From Mycobacterium shimoidei (GTDB lineage Bacteria; Actinomycetota; Actinomycetes; Mycobacteriales; Mycobacteriaceae): a stretch of DNA of 64,000 nucleotides. Shown here one piece after another: positions 37,801 to 45,978 of the stretch. The first letter of the stretch is position 1. Each line of letters opens with the position of its first letter. Position numbers and translations under genes: made by a program. The stretch is from contig LQPU01000005.1 in NCBI GenBank assembly GCA_002101905.1, positions 124,001-188,000 of the forward strand. Direction: 5' to 3'. Under the pieces are notes generated by a model. That model was given only the letters and a program-made list of their open reading frames with translations, ran no database searches and was not told the DNA's origin.

Positions 37801-39405
37801 TCATTCGCCGTAAACCTGTCTGCCCGCCAAGAATGTCGCTCGCACCTGCAGGTCGGCGATCTCTTCCGGCGGCACGTCGCGCGGGTCGGCCGAGAGCACC
37901 ACCATGTCGGCGTACTTGCCGACTTCTAGTGAACCGATGACGTCGTCGGAGAACAGCTGCCAGGCCGCGTCGATGGTCTGGGCGCGGATGGCCTGCTCGA
38001 CGGTGATCCGCTGCTGCGGTCCGATCACCCGGCCACTGGGTGCCAGCCGGGTGGCCGCGACGCTGATGTTGCGCAGCGGCTCTTCCGGTGTCACGGGTGG
38101 ATCGTTGTGCAGCGAGATACGCATGCCGGTGGCGACCGCGGAGCCGCATGGCATCCAACGACTTCCGTGCTCGGGTCCGAACAGGCCGTCGACGATGATG
38201 TCGCCCCAGTAATGGATCTGGTCGACGAACACGCTGCACGTCACGCCGAGATCATGGGCGCGCCGCAGCTGCTCGTCGCGGATCGCGCCGACGTGTTCGA
38301 GTCGCAGCCGGTGGTCCGGCCTGGGACTTTTGCGTAAGGCTTCTTCGTAGACGTCGAGGATGGTGTCGACGCCGGCGTCGCCGTGGACATGGCACGCCAT
38401 CGGCCAGCCCCGGGGGAAGTAGGCATCGACGATTTCGGTGAGCTGCTCGCGGGTGTAGTTCGCGTGCCCGCATGAACCGGGTGTGACGCCGATAGCGCGG
38501 GTCGCGTCGCTGTCCAGATAGGGGAAGGACAGGTCGATGTTGCCGATCCACGGTGACCCGTCGACCCAGATCTTGATGCCGACCTGCCGGAAGAGGTCGT
38601 CGCCGTTGACGGGGTCGATGTCGGTGGTCATCTGCGGGTTGGAGATTTCGTAAACGCGCAGTCGCACCGTGAGTTCGTCATGCAGCATGTCGGCTATCGG
38701 GCGAAAGGCGGGGTCGAACGCCATCTCCGAGCAGGTAGTGAGGCCGGCTCGGTTGAGCCGGCGAAGCTCGGCGCGCAGCATCGCCGGATAGTCGGTGGGG
38801 GATATCGCTCCGGTGAGCAGGCTGAACACCGCGCCGGTCTCCTCGGCGGTGCCGTCGAGGTTGCCGTCCGGGTCACGGCCGTACTTGGCGCCCTTGGGGT
38901 CGGGGGTGTCGTGGGTGAGGCCGACTCGCTGTGCGGCAGCGGAGTTGAAGTACGCCTTGTGCCCGGAGTTGTGCACGATCACCAGCGGGGTGTCGGGTGC
39001 TTCGCTGTCCAGCCAGGCCAACGTCGGCTCGGGCAGACCCGGTTGCAGCAGCGAATCCCAGCCATTGAGGTAGGCGCCGTCGGCTCCGCGTGCGGCAACC
39101 TCGCGGCGGATCGCGTCGACGACCGCGCCGGCATCGGGCAGGGTGACCGGACGGATATCGACCATCCGCTCCGACAGCACGATCGCCTCCATCAGCGGAT
39201 GCCCGTGCGCCTCGACCAGACCCGGCATCACACAGCCGTCACCGATGTCGAGTTTTTCGGTGCCCCGGCCGATCCACCTCTCGACGGCGGAGCGGGTCCC
39301 GACGGCGACGATCCGGCCGTCGGACACGGCGAGTCCTTCGGCTGTGGGCGCGAGATCGTCGACGGTGAGCACGGTTCCGAAAATGACCAAGTCAGCGGTC
39401 GGCAT
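37801..39405 (-). CDS. Amidohydrolase-3 family (YtcJ-type) hydrolase
   Basis: The 534-residue metal-dependent hydrolase has VMPGLVEAHGHP (HxH metal site), WVDGSPWIGNIDLSFPY, AMACHVHGDAGVDTILD (His), RLRLEHVGAIRDEQL (His), and SLHNDPPVTPEEPL with the closing Asp, plus the flanking beta-sandwich ends (DLVIFGTVLTVDDL..; GKYADMVVLSADPRDVP). The family acts on N-substituted amides or imidazolones; the substrate is unknown. ATG 39405 follows a normal upstream; the frame extending to 39498 crosses the divergent intergenic region. It is divergent from an exported transglycosylase-like gene. Confidence 0.86.
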   Translation of the reverse strand: MPTADLVIFGTVLTVDDLAPTAEGLAVSDGRIVAVGTRSAVERWIGRGTEKLDIGDGCVMPGLVEAHGHPLMEAIVLSERMVDIRPVTLPDAGAVVDAIRREVAARGADGAYLNGWDSLLQPGLPEPTLAWLDSEAPDTPLVIVHNSGHKAYFNSAAAQRVGLTHDTPDPKGAKYGRDPDGNLDGTAEETGAVFSLLTGAISPTDYPAMLRAELRRLNRAGLTTCSEMAFDPAFRPIADMLHDELTVRLRVYEISNPQMTTDIDPVNGDDLFRQVGIKIWVDGSPWIGNIDLSFPYLDSDATRAIGVTPGSCGHANYTREQLTEIVDAYFPRGWPMACHVHGDAGVDTILDVYEEALRKSPRPDHRLRLEHVGAIRDEQLRRAHDLGVTCSVFVDQIHYWGDIIVDGLFGPEHGSRWMPCGSAVATGMRISLHNDPPVTPEEPLRNISVAATRLAPSGRVIGPQQRITVEQAIRAQTIDAAWQLFSDDVIGSLEVGKYADMVVLSADPRDVPPEEIADLQVRATFLAGRQVYGE

Positions 39406-39433
39406 GGCGTCATCCTTACAGGGCTTTGCGGCG

Positions 39434-39459
39434 CCGAAATATTCTTTTGGAAATTTCGG
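39434..39459. promoter_or_regulatory. Inverted repeat in a divergent intergenic region
   Basis: CCGAAAT (39434-39440) and ATTTCGG (39453-39459) form 7-bp arms around a 12-bp AT-rich spacer, 29 bp from the amidohydrolase start and 51 bp from the transglycosylase start. It is a possible operator for either gene. Confidence 0.35.
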
Positions 39460-39509
39460 GCAGGCCCCGATCTCGCAAGCGGACTGATATACAGACACCA
39501 GGGAGAAAC

Positions 39510-40379
39510 ATGCGTATCTCTAAGTCCGCTGTGATGCTTTCGGGCGTGACAGTGCTCGTCGCCGCAACGTTGGCGTCCACGATCAACTCCGCCGCGGCAT
39601 CACCTCCGGCCGCGCCCGCGTTGGCGTCGGATCCCGCTGCCCTCGGCGCCGATCTGGCCGCCGACGAGCAGGCACTACGCAATCCGTCGTCCTCGGAAAG
39701 CGTGCTGCAGGCCGCGGCGCACCGCCAGCAAGCCGCCTACCGCGCGCTTGGCCATCATCCGGACTGGATTCCGGTCGCGCGCTCGCAGATCCCGGCGTCG
39801 CTGGTCGGCGCCTACGACCGCAACGTCGATGCGCGCCAGCAGCTCACCGCGCTGACTCCGCCAAAGGACACGTTGCCCGCGTGGCGGATCGTCGCGCCGG
39901 CACCGGCCAACGAGCTCCTCGGGTACTACCGCGCAGCCGAGGCAGCGACCGGGGTCGATTGGAGCTATCTGGCGGCCATCAACCTGGTCGAGACCGGCTT
40001 TGGCCGGATCGCCGGCGTGAGTGACGCCGCCGCGCAGGGGCCGATGCAGTTTCTGCCGTCGACATTCGCCGCCTACGGCAACGGCGGCGACATTCATTCG
40101 CCACGTGACAGCATCATGGCGGCGGGTCGGATGCTGGCCGCCAACGGCTTTGGCAACAACCACGACCGTGCCGTGTACGCGTACAACCACTCGAACCTGT
40201 ACGTGCGGGCCGTCGACGACTACGCCGCTGTGCTGGCAAGCGATCCCGCTGCCTTCGCCGGCTACTACCTGTGGGACATCTACTACCGCACGACTTCTGG
40301 TGATGTTCTTCTGCCCATCGGGTACGCCGCGAGCTCACGGATACCTGTCGGCGAGTACCTGGCGACGCACCCGCAGTGA
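39510..40379 (+). CDS. Exported lytic transglycosylase-like (SLT-fold) protein
   Basis: The 289-residue protein has a signal peptide (MRISKSAVMLSGVTVLVAATLASTINSAAA, cleaved near ASPPAA), a Pro/Ala-rich helical spacer, and a goose-lysozyme/SLT-like domain (about 150-260): DWSYLAAINLVETGFGRIAG (catalytic-type Glu), AAAQGPMQFLPSTFAAYGNGG, DRAVYAYNHSNLYVRAVDDYAAVL. It would cleave peptidoglycan glycan strands at the cell wall. ATG 39510 has GGGAGAAAC upstream. It may be cotranscribed with the small SnoaL-like gene 27 bp downstream. Confidence 0.86.
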   Translation: MRISKSAVMLSGVTVLVAATLASTINSAAASPPAAPALASDPAALGADLAADEQALRNPSSSESVLQAAAHRQQAAYRALGHHPDWIPVARSQIPASLVGAYDRNVDARQQLTALTPPKDTLPAWRIVAPAPANELLGYYRAAEAATGVDWSYLAAINLVETGFGRIAGVSDAAAQGPMQFLPSTFAAYGNGGDIHSPRDSIMAAGRMLAANGFGNNHDRAVYAYNHSNLYVRAVDDYAAVLASDPAAFAGYYLWDIYYRTTSGDVLLPIGYAASSRIPVGEYLATHPQ

Positions 40380-40406
40380 CAGTTCCAGGTTGCCGAAGGA
40401 GTACCG

Positions 40407-40826
40407 ATGACTATCCGCGGCATCTCGATGGAGGCGTTGCTAGCCCAGGAAGCGAGCTTCGCGGCGGCGTTCGGCGAGGGCGATCCCGAGATTGCACGTC
40501 ATCTCTATCAACCCGACGTGGTGTATGTGAGCCCGACGGTCCGGCTCTTCGATTGGCCTGCCCGGATAGAGGGCATCGAGCGCACGCTCGAATTCATCGC
40601 ACTCACGATCCGCGGCTGCTCGGCCATCCGCTATGAGGCGGTGGAGCATGCCATCACACCCGGCGCGGACGCGGCGTTCGTGCGTGTGCAGTTCGACTGG
40701 ACGGCAGGGACGGAGCGCCTGCGCTCGAACTATGTGGTGATTTACCGCTACCGCGACGGTCGGATTGCGCATCAAGAGCTGTACTACGACCCGAGCGGCG
40801 CGCTGGAGCGCCTCGGGCACGGTTGA
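40407..40826 (+). CDS. SnoaL/NTF2-like small protein
   Basis: This 139-residue protein has the cone-shaped SnoaL/NTF2 pattern: LLAQEASFAAAFGEGDPEIARHLYQPDVVYVSPT, then RLFDWPARIEGIERTLEFIAL and a C-terminal beta sheet ending YRDGRIAHQELYYDPSG. The family includes ketosteroid isomerases, polyketide cyclases and many small binding proteins; catalytic Asp/Tyr placement is not decisive here. AAGGAG lies 7 bp before ATG, a strong ribosome site. It precedes the terminator and cspA. Confidence 0.78.
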   Translation: MTIRGISMEALLAQEASFAAAFGEGDPEIARHLYQPDVVYVSPTVRLFDWPARIEGIERTLEFIALTIRGCSAIRYEAVEHAITPGADAAFVRVQFDWTAGTERLRSNYVVIYRYRDGRIAHQELYYDPSGALERLGHG

Positions 40827-40846
40827 AAGGGGAGATTAAATTGCAG

Positions 40847-40877
40847 TGGGCTGGTGCGAAGAAACCCCACCAGCCCA
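40847..40877 (-). terminator. cspA terminator hairpin
   Basis: TGGGCTGGTG (40847-40856) pairs perfectly with CACCAGCCCA (40868-40877) around an 11-base loop, 20 bp after the cspA stop on the minus strand. AT-rich sequence follows on that strand. It can also terminate the convergent SnoaL-like gene. Confidence 0.75.
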
Positions 40878-40896
40878 GTGCCGGGTATTGAGTTTC

Positions 40897-41100
40897 TTAG
40901 ACGGCAGTAACCCCTACCGCCTGGGGCCCTTTGGCTCCTTGCTCAACCTCGAACTGAACACGCTGGTTTTCTTCGAGCGAGCGGTAGCCGTTTCCCTGGA
41001 TCTCGGAGTAGTGGACGAATACGTCCTTCGTACCGTCGTCAGGGGCGATAAAGCCGAAGCCTTTGTCCCCGTTGAACCACTTCACAGTTCCCTGTGGCAT
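40897..41100 (-). CDS. cspA: Cold shock protein CspA
   Basis: The 67-residue single cold-shock domain has RNP1-like KGFGFIAPD and RNP2-like VFVHYSEI, starts [16 protein letters not shown] and matches mycobacterial CspA (Mtb Rv3648c) in length and sequence. It is an RNA/ssDNA-binding chaperone expected to be abundant. A long upstream region (see 41101-41407) and a strong terminator are consistent with a monocistronic highly expressed gene. Confidence 0.95.
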   Translation of the reverse strand: MPQGTVKWFNGDKGFGFIAPDDGTKDVFVHYSEIQGNGYRSLEENQRVQFEVEQGAKGPQAVGVTAV

Positions 41101-41407
41101 TTACTTACTTCTCTCATTCAAATGCGGATGTACCAAAAACATCCACACCGGCAGGATACCATGGACTGGTACATTTACCGAAAACCGTTGGGACACTGGC
41201 GCAATCATCGTTGCACGCGGTTGGGAGCTCTGACCGTGCCTAGCACGCGAAGAGTGCGGCGCCAGGGGTCTGTACAGTTGAGGGTGAACCGCGTTTGGCG
41301 GTCCACACGAATCGTAGCGACATCACCAAAGAGACATCTGCGATTCGATCGTCGTCCGCTCGTGATCAGCGCGTACCGGCCGACCTCTTCATTCGTAAGG
41401 AACCCAC
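41101..41407. other. Long leader/intergenic region of cspA
   Basis: These ~300 bp lie between cspA (minus) and the small plus-strand ORF. They contain GGATGT...ACATCC (41126-41144), a 6-bp stem with a 7-base A-rich loop in the expected cspA leader, and otherwise no convincing gene. Long structured leaders are common for cold-shock genes, so post-transcriptional control is plausible but not shown. Confidence 0.4.
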
Positions 41408-41551
41408 ATGGACAACTCCAACTTGTTCTCCCATCCCGACGCACCGGAACGTGTCGCGCCGGGCGAGACTGTCGGAAAGCCCGTCGAAAACCCGGCGTTT
41501 TCGGACCAACCCGACACGGGTGCTGCCCGCTCCGCAACGCAAGGATCCTGA
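41408..41551 (+). CDS. Small ORF (47 residues) with strong ribosome binding site
   Basis: AAGGAA lies 6 bp before ATG 41408, one of the better ribosome sites in the window. The 47 residues (MDNSNLFSHPDAPERVAPGE...) are polar, Pro/Ser/Asp-rich and probably disordered, ending in RSATQGS. No family recognised. It is not part of any longer gene. Translation is likely from the ribosome site, but a biological role is unknown. Confidence 0.45.
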   Translation: MDNSNLFSHPDAPERVAPGETVGKPVENPAFSDQPDTGAARSATQGS

Positions 41552-41674
41552 TCCGCCAGTGTCACATTGTGCGACACAGCAACATTTCATGACGATTTCA
41601 GTTGAGCAAAGGTAGCGCGGCTTGCCCGCGACGTGAACGCCGATATTGCCTGTTCAGCTTTAGTGTTGGCCGCT

Positions 41675-42109
41675 ATGGGCGGGTTGGGCAACTACGTGAA
41701 GCGCTGGCGTAGGGCGCTTCACATTGCCGTGTCCGCCTTGCTAGTCGCCATCCTCGGACTCGCTATCACCCCGGTAGCCGACGCAGCTGCGCCCACGGCG
41801 ACGTTGAGAGTGGAACATACCTGGCAGACAGGTTTCATCGCCCGCTTCACCATCACGAACTCGAGCACGGTGCCGCTATCGGGTTGGACGCTTGAGTTCG
41901 ACATGCCGATGGGCCAAGGCATCTCGCACGCGTGGAACAGCACCTTTACCCGGCATGGCACACATTATGTTGTCAGCCCTGCGAATTGGAACCGCACCAT
42001 TGCACCCGGTGGTTCAGCCACGGGCGGCTTCCGGGGCGTGCTGTCCGGTTCCTACTCGCCACCGTCGAATTGCAGGCTCAACGGGCACTATCCGTGCGCC
42101 GTGTGGTAG
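41675..42109 (+). CDS. Exported CBM2 carbohydrate-binding protein (Rv1987-like)
   Basis: The 144-residue protein from ATG 41675 has a signal/anchor segment (YVKRWRRALHIAVSALLVAILGLAITPVADAAA) and one family-2 carbohydrate-binding module: WQTGFIARFTITNSSTVPLSGWTLEFDMP, HAWNST, HYVVSPANWNRTIAPGGSATGGF and a Cys near the end (SNCRLNGHYPCAVW). It closely resembles Mtb Rv1987, annotated as a possible chitinase but really a lone CBM2. It would bind cellulose or chitin outside the cell. A longer GTG start at 41633 adds 14 residues not seen in Rv1987. Confidence 0.88.
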   Translation: MGGLGNYVKRWRRALHIAVSALLVAILGLAITPVADAAAPTATLRVEHTWQTGFIARFTITNSSTVPLSGWTLEFDMPMGQGISHAWNSTFTRHGTHYVVSPANWNRTIAPGGSATGGFRGVLSGSYSPPSNCRLNGHYPCAVW

Positions 42110-42436
42110 GCAGGTGCTCGCCCCGGTTGTGAGGCAAGCCCGCGGGGGACGGCATCACTGAGCCATGATTCATCAGATGCGACGTGGGTTGTCCCACTGG
42201 CAACCGCCATCTTTGGTTGCTGCATATTGATGCCCGCTGGTGATCGGACCCAGCTCAGCGGCGGGTCTATTCGTCCCCAGGCTTGATTGCCGAGGGAGCA
42301 TGTGGTGCCGCCTCAACGTCGCGTTTGTCTTCGGAAGACAAAAGGTCGTCGAGACTCCGGTGTTTGGAGACGTTGTGCGCGTGGGGTGGGATTGGCAAGC
42401 CTTGACGCATTGTGATCTGTCTTACGGAGGTGGCCC
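42110..42436 (+). other. Upstream regulatory region of the alk operon
   Basis: No gene is visible in this 327-bp stretch. It holds a 19-bp perfect palindrome (42324-42342) and a GGAGG ribosome site at 42426-42430 before alkB. The transcription start is not obvious. Confidence 0.6.
42324..42342. promoter_or_regulatory. 19-bp palindrome upstream of alkB, likely operator
   Basis: TTTGTCTTCGGAAGACAAA has 9-bp arms and a single central base, with no mismatch. It ends 94 bp before the alkB ATG. The length and perfect symmetry suggest a TetR- or PucR-type binding site controlling alkane oxidation genes. Confidence 0.6.
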
Positions 42437-43684
42437 ATGACGACTCAGCTCACTCCAGGTGGAGGCCTGTCCGCAGGCGACGCGCCGGTCGGGTGGCGGG
42501 ACAGGAAGCGTTACTTATGGTTGCTCGGTCTGTTCATCCCGACCATGTTGTTCCTGATCCTTCCGGTGGTGTGGGGCCTTAACCAACTCGGGTGGCACAC
42601 CGCGTCGCAGACGCTTTTCTTCATCGGGCCGTTCCTGCTGTATGTGATGCTGCCGATAGCTGACATTCGTCTGGGCGTCGATGGTCAGAACCCGCCGGAG
42701 TCGATGATGGAGCAACTCGACCTCGACAAGTACTACCGGTACTGCATCTACGCCTACATTCCGCTCCAATATGCAAGCGTTGTCCTGGGCGCCTACCTGT
42801 TCACCGCGAAGGATCTGAGTTGGCTGGGCTACCAGGGGCCGCTGGGTTGGCTGGGCAAGATCGGGCTGGCGCTTTCGGTCGGCATCATCGGTGGGGTGGC
42901 CATCAACACCGCACACGAACTTGGTCACAAGAGAGACTCTTTGGAACGGTGGCTGTCCAAGATCGCCCTGGCACAGGTCTGCTATGGCCACTTCTACATC
43001 GAGCACAATCGCGGTCACCACGTGCGGGTGGCCACCCCTGAGGATCCGGCCTCGGCTCGTTTCGGGGAATCGTTCTGGGCCTTCCTGCCCCGCACCGTGA
43101 TCGGCAGTGCCAAGTCCGCCTTCTCTTTGGAGGCCGCCCGAATCCGTCGGACCGGCAAGAACCCGTGGAATCCGTTGACATGGTTGGGCAACGATGTCCT
43201 CAACGCCTTTTTGATGTCGGTCGGGTTCTGGGCGGTGATGCTCGCAATCTTCGGCCCGGAGTTGATTCCGCTGATCGTGTTCCAGGCGCTCTACGGTCCG
43301 TCACTGTTGGAATCGGTCAACTACCTGGAGCACTACGGCCTATTACGTCAGAAGCTGCCCGACGGACGCTATGAGCGTTGCGCACCACAGCACAGCTGGA
43401 ATTCCGATCACCTGGCAACCAACTTGTTCCTGTATCACCTGCAGCGACACAGCGATCATCACGCGAACCCGACGCGGCAGTATCAGATTCTGCGCAGCAT
43501 GGACGGCGCTCCTAACCTACCCGCCGGCTACGGTGCGCTGATCGCCCTGACCTATTTCCCGCCGCTCTGGCGCAAGTTCATGGACCACCGCGTCGTGGAG
43601 CACTACAACGGCGATATCACGAAGGCGAATTTGAATCCACGACGGCGCGCCAAGTTGCTGGCACGTTACGGGGGGGTGGACTGA
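42437..43684 (+). CDS. alkB: Alkane 1-monooxygenase AlkB
   Basis: The 415-residue integral membrane di-iron enzyme hydroxylates medium- and long-chain n-alkanes using rubredoxin electrons. The His boxes are intact: HELGHK (near 160), EHNRGHH (near 190), the NYLEHYGL box and LQRHSDHH (near 335). Six helices are predicted, and the sequence tracks Mtb Rv3252c. GGAGG precedes ATG. It is first in a four-gene operon, overlapping rubA by one base (TGATG). Confidence 0.96.
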   Translation: MTTQLTPGGGLSAGDAPVGWRDRKRYLWLLGLFIPTMLFLILPVVWGLNQLGWHTASQTLFFIGPFLLYVMLPIADIRLGVDGQNPPESMMEQLDLDKYYRYCIYAYIPLQYASVVLGAYLFTAKDLSWLGYQGPLGWLGKIGLALSVGIIGGVAINTAHELGHKRDSLERWLSKIALAQVCYGHFYIEHNRGHHVRVATPEDPASARFGESFWAFLPRTVIGSAKSAFSLEAARIRRTGKNPWNPLTWLGNDVLNAFLMSVGFWAVMLAIFGPELIPLIVFQALYGPSLLESVNYLEHYGLLRQKLPDGRYERCAPQHSWNSDHLATNLFLYHLQRHSDHHANPTRQYQILRSMDGAPNLPAGYGALIALTYFPPLWRKFMDHRVVEHYNGDITKANLNPRRRAKLLARYGGVD

Positions 43685-43857
43685 TGACGGCATACCGTTG
43701 CCCTGGCTGCAGTTACGTCTACGACGAGGCCAAAGGGCATGCCCGGGAAGGCTTCCCCCCAGGAACGGCATGGGACGAGATCCCCGACGACTGGACGTGC
43801 CCTGACTGCGCGGTGAGGGACAAGATCGACTTCGAAACAGTGGAGGTGTCGCGATGA
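43684..43857 (+). CDS. rubA: Rubredoxin RubA
   Basis: The 57-residue protein has two CxxC pairs (Cys6-x2-Cys9 in [12 protein letters not shown] and Cys39-x2-Cys42 in [11 protein letters not shown]) that bind one iron. It corresponds to Mtb RubA (Rv3251c), the first of two rubredoxins after alkB. ATG shares its A with the alkB stop, and its own stop overlaps the ATG of rubB, so all three are translationally coupled. It passes electrons to AlkB. Confidence 0.93.
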   Translation: MTAYRCPGCSYVYDEAKGHAREGFPPGTAWDEIPDDWTCPDCAVRDKIDFETVEVSR

Positions 43858-44036
43858 ATGACTACAAGCTCTACCGCTGCGTTCAGTGCGGGTTCGAGTA
43901 CGACGAGGAGAAAGGCTGGCCCGAGGAGGGCATTGCCCCGGGCACCCGGTGGGAGGACATTCCCGAGGACTGGACCTGTCCGGACTGCGGCGCGGCGAAA
44001 GCCGACTTCGTCATGGAAGAGGTCGTGCGCGGCTGA
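43854..44036 (+). CDS. rubB: Rubredoxin RubB
   Basis: The 60-residue rubredoxin has [19 protein letters not shown] and [13 protein letters not shown] (Cys9, 12, 42, 45), matching Mtb RubB (Rv3250c). It overlaps the rubA stop (ATGA). In two-rubredoxin alk systems the second type supports electron transfer to AlkB while the first may not; which works here is untested. Confidence 0.94.
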   Translation: MNDYKLYRCVQCGFEYDEEKGWPEEGIAPGTRWEDIPEDWTCPDCGAAKADFVMEEVVRG

Positions 44037-44070
44037 CTTGTATCGAATTCAGAAGGTAAAAGAGACTTTT

Positions 44071-45810
44071 ATGGATTATCAAGAAACCGACTACGACGTG
44101 ATCGTCGTTGGATCGGGCTTCGGCGGCAGCGTCACGGCTTTGCGGTTGACGGAGAAGGGCTACCGCGTCGGCGTGCTCGAGGCTGGTCGTCGGTTCACTG
44201 ACGACGAGTTCGCCAAGACCAGTTGGGATGTACGCAGGTTCCTCTGGGCGCCGCGGTTGCGGCTGTTCGGCATTCAGCGCATCCACCTGCTGCGTGACTG
44301 TATCGTGCTGGCCGGCGCCGGAGTCGGCGGTGGATCGCTGAACTATGCGAACACGCTCTACAAGCCACCCGCATCCTTCTTCGACGACACCCAGTGGAAG
44401 GGCATCACCGACTGGCAGGACGAGCTGTCGCCGTTCTACGACCAGGCAACACGAATGCTCGGTGTGGTGCGCAACCCGCACATGACCCCAGCAGACGACA
44501 TCATCAAGTCCGTCGCCGAGGAGATGGGCGTCGGTGACACGTTCGTCCAGACCCCGGTGGGTGTGTTCTTCGGTGAACCCGGAAAGACTGTTCCTGACCC
44601 ATTTTTCGGCGGTGTCGGGGTAGCACGCACCGGCTGCATCGAGTGCGGTGAGTGCATGACAGGCTGTCGGCATGGCGCGAAGAACACCTTGCTGAAGAAT
44701 TACCTCGGTCTGGCGGAACGCGCCGGGGCCATCATCCACCCGATGACGACGGTCGCCTCTCTGGAGCAGGGGAGCGACGGCCTGTGGAGCGTGCAGACAC
44801 AGCGCACCGGCGCGATCGTCCACAAGCGCCGCCGAACATTCACTGCCCCGTATGTTGTCGTGGCGGCCGGCACATGGGGAACTCAGAACCTGCTGCACAA
44901 GATGAAGGACACCGGCACGTTGCCCAGGTTGTCGGATCGGCTCGGTGTGCTCACCCGCACCAACTCCGAGTCAATTGTCGGGGCCAGCAGGTACACGGTG
45001 GATCCGGCCTTGAATTTGACGCAGGGGGTGGCGATCACCTCCTCCTTCCACCCGACCAACGACACTCACATCGAGCCGTGCCGATACGGCCGAGGTTCCA
45101 ATCTCATGGGTCTGCTGCTGACTCTGATGACCGACGGCGGGGGCCGCTGGCCACGCTGGCTGAAGTTCCTCGACCTAGCGGTCCGGAATCCTTCGGCGCT
45201 ACTGCGTGTCATCAACGTCAGCAGGTGGAGCGAACGAACAGTCATCTCGTTGGTGATGCAAAGTGTGGACAACTCGATCACCACATTCACCAAGCGTGGG
45301 ATTCGCGGTCGCTATCTGTCGAGCAGGCAGGGCCACGGCCGGCCGAACCCCACGTGGATACCCGTGGGCAATGAGGCAACTCGCCGGGTGGCGGACAAGA
45401 TCGGCGGGATTTCGGTCGGGTCTTGGGGAGAGCTGTTCAACATCCCCCTGACTGCGCACTTCCTCGGCGGCTGCGTCATCGGTGCCAATCCCGGTCAGGG
45501 AGTCATCGACCCCTACCACCGGGTTTTCGGGTATCCGACACTCAGCGTCGTCGACGGTTCGTCGGTGTCGGCCAACCTCGGGGTTAATCCGGCGTTGACG
45601 ATCACCGCCCTGGCCGAACGGGCGGTATCTCTCTGGCCAAATAAGGGGGAGAGCGACCCGCGTCCCGATCAGAACCAGGGATACCACCGGATCGCGCCGA
45701 TCCCGCCAATCAGACCGGTGGTCCCCGAAAACGCACCGGGGGCATTGCGGCTGCCGATCGTTGAGATCCGCACCGATCGGCTCGCCTCCCGTGGCGCAGA
45801 GGCTCGGTGA
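44071..45810 (+). CDS. GMC-type (ChoD-like) FAD oxidoreductase in the alk operon
   Basis: This 579-residue flavoprotein is close to Mtb ChoD (Rv3409c) in length and sequence. Features: FAD motif DYDVIVVGSGFGGSVTALRL, LAGAGVGGGSLNYANTLYKPP, and C-terminal AHFLGGCVIGANPGQGVIDPYHRVFGYPTLSVVDGSSVSANLGVNPALTI. A Cys-rich insert CIECGECMTGCRHGAKN gives a CxxCxxCxxxC spacing like a [4Fe-4S] site. Following alkB-rubA-rubB by 34 bp, it probably oxidises the alcohol made by AlkB, although steroid oxidation is the family alternative. AAGGTAAAAGAG is a loose ribosome site before ATG 44071. Confidence 0.88.
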   Translation: MDYQETDYDVIVVGSGFGGSVTALRLTEKGYRVGVLEAGRRFTDDEFAKTSWDVRRFLWAPRLRLFGIQRIHLLRDCIVLAGAGVGGGSLNYANTLYKPPASFFDDTQWKGITDWQDELSPFYDQATRMLGVVRNPHMTPADDIIKSVAEEMGVGDTFVQTPVGVFFGEPGKTVPDPFFGGVGVARTGCIECGECMTGCRHGAKNTLLKNYLGLAERAGAIIHPMTTVASLEQGSDGLWSVQTQRTGAIVHKRRRTFTAPYVVVAAGTWGTQNLLHKMKDTGTLPRLSDRLGVLTRTNSESIVGASRYTVDPALNLTQGVAITSSFHPTNDTHIEPCRYGRGSNLMGLLLTLMTDGGGRWPRWLKFLDLAVRNPSALLRVINVSRWSERTVISLVMQSVDNSITTFTKRGIRGRYLSSRQGHGRPNPTWIPVGNEATRRVADKIGGISVGSWGELFNIPLTAHFLGGCVIGANPGQGVIDPYHRVFGYPTLSVVDGSSVSANLGVNPALTITALAERAVSLWPNKGESDPRPDQNQGYHRIAPIPPIRPVVPENAPGALRLPIVEIRTDRLASRGAEAR

Positions 45811-45965
45811 GATTCACTGTCCCTCAACGGCGCACCTCGAGCTGCTGTGTTCTGGCCTGTACGCAACTGCGTGCTTTCGCGCAGATTCAGCAGGACTCTC
45901 CATACGTCGCGATTGATGACCGCCGGGCCGGAGCCGGCGGCTTACGCCGTTCGCACTAGGAGAGC

Positions 45966-45971
45966 TAGACT
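45966..45971 (+). promoter_or_regulatory. Candidate -10 box of a leaderless pucR-type gene
   Basis: TAGACT fits TANNNT and ends 7 bp before ATG 45979. It implies transcription separate from the alk operon. Confidence 0.45.
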
Positions 45972-45978
45972 CCCGGTC

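Noticed and set aside
41126..41144. Hairpin GGATGT-ACATCC in the cspA leader considered as a terminator or thermosensor
   Set aside because: The stem is only 6 bp; too weak to call as either, so noted only as leader structure.
40846..41592. 248-codon plus-strand frame across cspA
   Set aside because: It is antisense to cspA and its terminator, and the sequence has no protein-like pattern.
42391..42415. TTGGCAAGCCTTGAC before alkB considered as a sigma-54 promoter
   Set aside because: The -24/-12 spacing is wrong and mycobacteria lack sigma-54.
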